Assembly (NCBI GenBank): GCA_016208645.1
Contig: JACQXP010000112.1
Span: 1-15,829, forward strand
Direction: 5' to 3'
DNA length: 15,829 nt
Source: Candidatus Methylomirabilota bacterium
GTDB lineage: Bacteria > Methylomirabilota > Methylomirabilia > Methylomirabilales > 2-02-FULL-66-22
Part shown: positions 12,803 to 15,829 of the stretch, piece after piece
Layout: every line of letters begins with the position of its first letter
Position numbering within the stretch: the first letter of the stretch is position 1
Program-made: the position numbers and the translations under genes
The notes under the pieces: generated by a model
Seen by the model: the letters and a program-made list of their open reading frames with translations, nothing else
Database searches by the model: none
What the model was told of the DNA's origin: nothing

Positions 12803-15208
12803 TCATCCGTCCGGTTCGAGGTGCAGGACCATCCCCGTCCGCGCCTCCGCCAGCGACCGCAGCCGCATGGGCCGGTATTCGCCGCGGAGCCACCGCTCGA
12901 CCTGGTCGGCATAGTGTGCCGAGCGGGGATCGCCCGAGGTCCCTCCCGCCATGATCCAGCGGGATCCATCCGGGTCCCCGAGGTCCACGATCTGCCGGTA
13001 ACTCGGCCCCACCGTCATGGCGAAGGGTTCGGTCAGGGGGAACGCCCCCAGGTTCACCGTCATCCCGTCGCCCGGTCGCGCATAGGGTCCCCGGTTGAGC
13101 TCGACGAGCCAGGCCAGCGCCCGGGCCGCCAGGCCGCGGCCGCGGCCGAAGCCGTGAAAGAGGGTGAGCGCGTGCAGCGATCCCCACCGCCACCCGGCCG
13201 GATCGGGCCCCCACCCCGCGGCCGCCCGCCGCCAGGCCGCCGCCAGGCATTCCTCCACCGTCGCCTGCACGCCGCTCGGAAACCACGTCCCGTCGGAGGT
13301 GAGCAGGGCTGCGTCCGCGGCCGGCACCGCCAGGTGGAGCGTCGAGAAATACCGGGCGAAGATGCCCGGCACCTGCCGCTCCATCAGCGGGCGGAAGCAG
13401 CGTCGAAGGAGCTCCTGGTAGAACAAGTGATAGAGGGCGGCGGCTCCGCTCTCCACCTCCATCCGGCAGTCCCAGGCCAGCAGGAGGGACGCCGCCTGCC
13501 GCGCCTCAGGATCCGTGAGTGCACGAGCGACGGGCCGCACCTGGTGCGCCAGGAGGCCGGCCGCCTGCACGGACAGCACGTCAGTCTGGATCCGGACCAT
13601 GTCCTCGATGGTCGCCCGCCCGAGCTCTCCCAGGAATTGGGTGATCCGCGTGGCGCGATACGGGGGCTCCCAGAAGCCACCGGCAATCGTGGGCGGCAGG
13701 TCGGATGCGACCCGATTGTTGGCCGTCACCAGGAATCCCTCCGGGGGATTGATGCGCTTCGGCTGTTCCGCCCACGCGAGGTAGCCCTGCCAGGCATGGG
13801 CAGGCGATGCCCCGTCCAGGATGACGGGACCGTCCCCGCCCCAGGTTCGCCGGGGGAATTTGCCGGCGCAGAAGTAGGCGATGGTGCCCTGGCGGTCGGC
13901 CACCACCACGTTCTGGGCTGGCAGCGCGAACTCCTGCAGCGCCGCTTCGAACGCGCCGACGTCCCTGGCCCGATTCATGCCCAGGAGGGCGTCTAGTCCC
14001 CGCCACGCCTCCAGTCCCACCCAGCGGAAAGAGACCGGAGGCGCATCGGACTCCTGCGGCAAGAGCGGGCACAGGATCCCTCCGTGCCGCACGTAGCGCG
14101 GCGTGCGGCGCACCGGGTCACGCCGGCCCCGGATCCGAAAATCCTCTTCCCGGATTTCCACCGGGTGCCAAGCGCCCTCGCGGAGATACCGCGTGCCCGA
14201 CGCATCCAGCGTCTCCCGGTAATAATCCCCATCGTCGGCCATGACGGCGGTGAAGCCCCAGGCCAGATGCTCGTTCCGCCCGATGAGAACGGCCGGGATC
14301 CCCGGCATCGTCGCGCCGATGACCCGACGGTCCGGCCCGTGGAGCACGACCGGGTACCAGAGCGCGGGCAGGCCGAACAACAGATGCGGGTCGTTGCACA
14401 GCAGGGGTTTCCCCGACGCGGTCCGCCGCCCGGCAACCGCCCAACTGTTGCTCCCCACTCCGGGCCCCGTAAGGCCCAGGGCCCGGCGCGCCAGGAGGTC
14501 CAGATGGGCCGGGGAAGCCGATAGCGTGTTCCCGATGATGCACGGAGCCCGCGAGAGATCCGGAGGGAGCATCGGGCGCAGCCGGGGATCGGCCGCCAGG
14601 ACCGCCAGGATCGGTTTCGCCGGGAAGGCCAGGGACAAGAGCCAGCCCACCAGCTTCCCGACAGCCAGAGAGTCCTCGGGCGTCCACGCCTCCGGTCGGA
14701 TCCCGGCGAGGAGGTATTCGGGTGGAAGATCGCGCGGATGGCATCGGTCCAGCCAGGTGTTCATCCCCGCCACGAAGCCCTCCATCGTGGAGGCCCCCTC
14801 CTCGCTGAGGAGGGAGCGCTCCTCCCGACCCACGGCGTGCATCCGAAGACTCCGGTAGAGCTGGTCCACCGCCAGGATCGTCGGCCCGGGCATGTGCAGG
14901 CGGACCCCGCTGAGGGGGCGGTCCCCCAGGAGTTCCGCCAGCCGCCCACCCGCCAGGCGACGCAGCGTCTCCATCTGCCACTGGCGGTCCTGCGCCATCG
15001 CCACCCCCAGCCCGAACGCCAGGTCACCCGCGCTCTCCGCGTAGATCTGCGGGACGCCGCACTCGTCGCGGCAGATCCAGACGTCTCGAGCGAGGCCTGC
15101 AAGCCGGAGCGTCCGGGCGCCCCGCCCCGCGCGTGGACGACGCCCAGACAGTTTCCGCCACAGCGCCGAGGTCAGGAGCCCGGTGCACGCCAGGAGGGAC
15201 CAGGGCAT
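12803..15208 (-). CDS. Penicillin acylase family N-terminal nucleophile hydrolase (S45)
   Basis: An 801-residue amide hydrolase precursor that should cut itself into alpha and beta chains. The nucleophile is S253 in GPGVG-SNSWAVAG, with the cut expected between G252 and S253, followed by SGKPLLCNDPHL, the classical beta-chain start. Other marks are VWICRDECGVPQIYAESAGD at the start of the alpha chain, AMAQDRQWQME, an NNR string in FLVTANNRVASD (oxyanion Asn and Arg), and the C-terminal AGGTSGDPRSAHYADQVERWLRGEY. Family substrates include beta-lactams, acyl-homoserine lactones and other N-acyl amides; the actual one is unknown. The N-terminus has only a short hydrophobic stretch (about 4-16), so export is uncertain; a membrane anchor is possible. 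The gene begins 7 nt after the TonB-type gene, indicating an operon. Confidence 0.93.
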   Translation of the reverse strand: MPWSLLACTGLLTSALWRKLSGRRPRAGRGARTLRLAGLARDVWICRDECGVPQIYAESAGDLAFGLGVAMAQDRQWQMETLRRLAGGRLAELLGDRPLSGVRLHMPGPTILAVDQLYRSLRMHAVGREERSLLSEEGASTMEGFVAGMNTWLDRCHPRDLPPEYLLAGIRPEAWTPEDSLAVGKLVGWLLSLAFPAKPILAVLAADPRLRPMLPPDLSRAPCIIGNTLSASPAHLDLLARRALGLTGPGVGSNSWAVAGRRTASGKPLLCNDPHLLFGLPALWYPVVLHGPDRRVIGATMPGIPAVLIGRNEHLAWGFTAVMADDGDYYRETLDASGTRYLREGAWHPVEIREEDFRIRGRRDPVRRTPRYVRHGGILCPLLPQESDAPPVSFRWVGLEAWRGLDALLGMNRARDVGAFEAALQEFALPAQNVVVADRQGTIAYFCAGKFPRRTWGGDGPVILDGASPAHAWQGYLAWAEQPKRINPPEGFLVTANNRVASDLPPTIAGGFWEPPYRATRITQFLGELGRATIEDMVRIQTDVLSVQAAGLLAHQVRPVARALTDPEARQAASLLLAWDCRMEVESGAAALYHLFYQELLRRCFRPLMERQVPGIFARYFSTLHLAVPAADAALLTSDGTWFPSGVQATVEECLAAAWRRAAAGWGPDPAGWRWGSLHALTLFHGFGRGRGLAARALAWLVELNRGPYARPGDGMTVNLGAFPLTEPFAMTVGPSYRQIVDLGDPDGSRWIMAGGTSGDPRSAHYADQVERWLRGEYRPMRLRSLAEARTGMVLHLEPDG

Positions 15209-15215
15209 GGCGGGA

Positions 15216-15829
15216 TCAGTTCCTTCGGAAACGGCGGGGCAGGTTGTAGCGGAAGGATGCCGAGATGTTCCAAGGCTCGTCGCCCATCTGGGACGGGAAG
15301 GGATCGAAGGGCGCCGCCAGCTTCACCGCCCGGAGCGCCTCCTGGTCCAGGACGGGAAAGCCGGAGCTCTGGACGAGGCGGATATTGGTCAGGGTCCCGG
15401 CCTTGTTCAGGGTGAAGACCAGGAGCAACTCACCGCCGACACCGTGGGCCAGTGCTTCCTCGGGATACACCCAGACCCTCTCGACCCGCCATTTGACGTG
15501 GGCCAGGTAGTCAACGAAGCGATCCTCCCGGCTGTTCAGGTTGACCGTCTGCCTGGCCAGTTCGCCCGCGTCTCCCGTGAGGCCGGAGCCGAGGCTGGCG
15601 ATCTGATCCCGCAGCGAGGGCCGGGCCGGGCGGCTGCCCGACGGTCCTCCCCTGGTTGCAGGGACGGCCGGCGCGCCCTGCGTCGGGCCACCCAGCCTGA
15701 GGCCGCTCTGCTCGGGTGGAACGAGGGCCGGCGCCTCGCGAGGGGCTTCAGGGATCCTTTCAGTCCGCGGCACGGCCGGCTCTGGCGTCGGGCGCGCCGC
15801 GACGCGGGGCTCCTCGCGGCTCCCGCCTC
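15216..15829 (-). CDS. TonB-family protein, 5' end beyond the window
   Basis: The frame stays open to the right edge, so the N-terminal membrane anchor is missing from view; 204 codons are visible. The first part is a Pro/Arg/Glu/Ala-rich linker (EPAVPRTERIPEAPREAPAL and on), then a charged segment (SREDRFVDYLAHVKWRVERVW), and a TonB C-terminal domain: VYPEEALAHGVGGELLLVF, KAGTLTNIRLVQSSGFPVLD, QEALRAVKLAAPFDPFP, ending YNLPRRFRRN. This is the fold that contacts outer-membrane receptors or, in TonB-like relatives, other envelope partners. No ExbB/ExbD is in view. It precedes the acylase gene by 7 nt, so the two probably share a transcript. Confidence 0.88.
   Translation of the reverse strand, partial: GGSREEPRVAARPTPEPAVPRTERIPEAPREAPALVPPEQSGLRLGGPTQGAPAVPATRGGPSGSRPARPSLRDQIASLGSGLTGDAGELARQTVNLNSREDRFVDYLAHVKWRVERVWVYPEEALAHGVGGELLLVFTLNKAGTLTNIRLVQSSGFPVLDQEALRAVKLAAPFDPFPSQMGDEPWNISASFRYNLPRRFRRN

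Noticed and set aside
12733..12969. N-terminal extension of the MFS protein
   Set aside because: The added residues are Arg/Ser/Pro-rich, antisense to the acylase end, and cross a good promoter and ribosome site; the ATG at 12732 fits the family start.
15185..15208. Lipobox (LLAC) at the acylase N-terminus
   Set aside because: The Cys is at residue 8 with no charged n-region or adequate hydrophobic core before it, so a lipoprotein signal is not supported.

Overview
This is a GC-rich, gene-dense bacterial window with short intergenic gaps. It encodes a Fe-S IspH of the non-mevalonate isoprenoid pathway, a HpnD-type squalene-route enzyme, a TonB-type protein (so an outer membrane), class III cyclase signalling and two-component parts. 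No marker here settles the phylum. The content suits a Gram-negative, environmental, hopanoid-capable lineage; a Methylomirabilota/Rokubacteria-like, Nitrospirota-like or former deltaproteobacterial group is a guess from general resemblance only. There are no tRNA, rRNA, IS, phage or CRISPR signs.

Layout. (1) Plus strand 1-3190: the end of a CHAT-domain protein, a membrane CHASE2 nucleotide cyclase, and a secreted FecR-like/TPR protein, which look like one sensory cassette. (2) Minus strand 5353-3263: a two-gene ABC-2 exporter (ATPase, then permease), divergent from (3) plus strand 5624-7638: ispH and an HpnD-like presqualene diphosphate synthase, early and late steps of the isoprenoid-to-squalene/hopanoid route. 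(4) Minus strand 15829-7734: a TonB-type protein (runs off the right edge) followed by a penicillin-acylase family hydrolase; an MFS carrier with its own promoter; a site-2-protease-like M50 peptidase overlapping a HypE/SelD-superfamily protein; and a HEPN-domain protein overlapping a receiver-DHp protein that lacks a kinase ATPase domain.

The most striking non-genic signal is in the gaps. Five gaps hold short-period (6, 7 or 8 nt) degenerate repeats, four of them in clear palindromic form. Each gap type uses a different repeat word, and variation concentrates at fixed positions of the unit. Two copies about 11 kb apart share the same octamer word order. One array supplies the stop codon of the gene it abuts. 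Other points worth attention are the CHAT-CHASE2-FecR cassette, an unusual Asp in the cyclase purine-recognition position, and the HEPN/REC-DHp pair.
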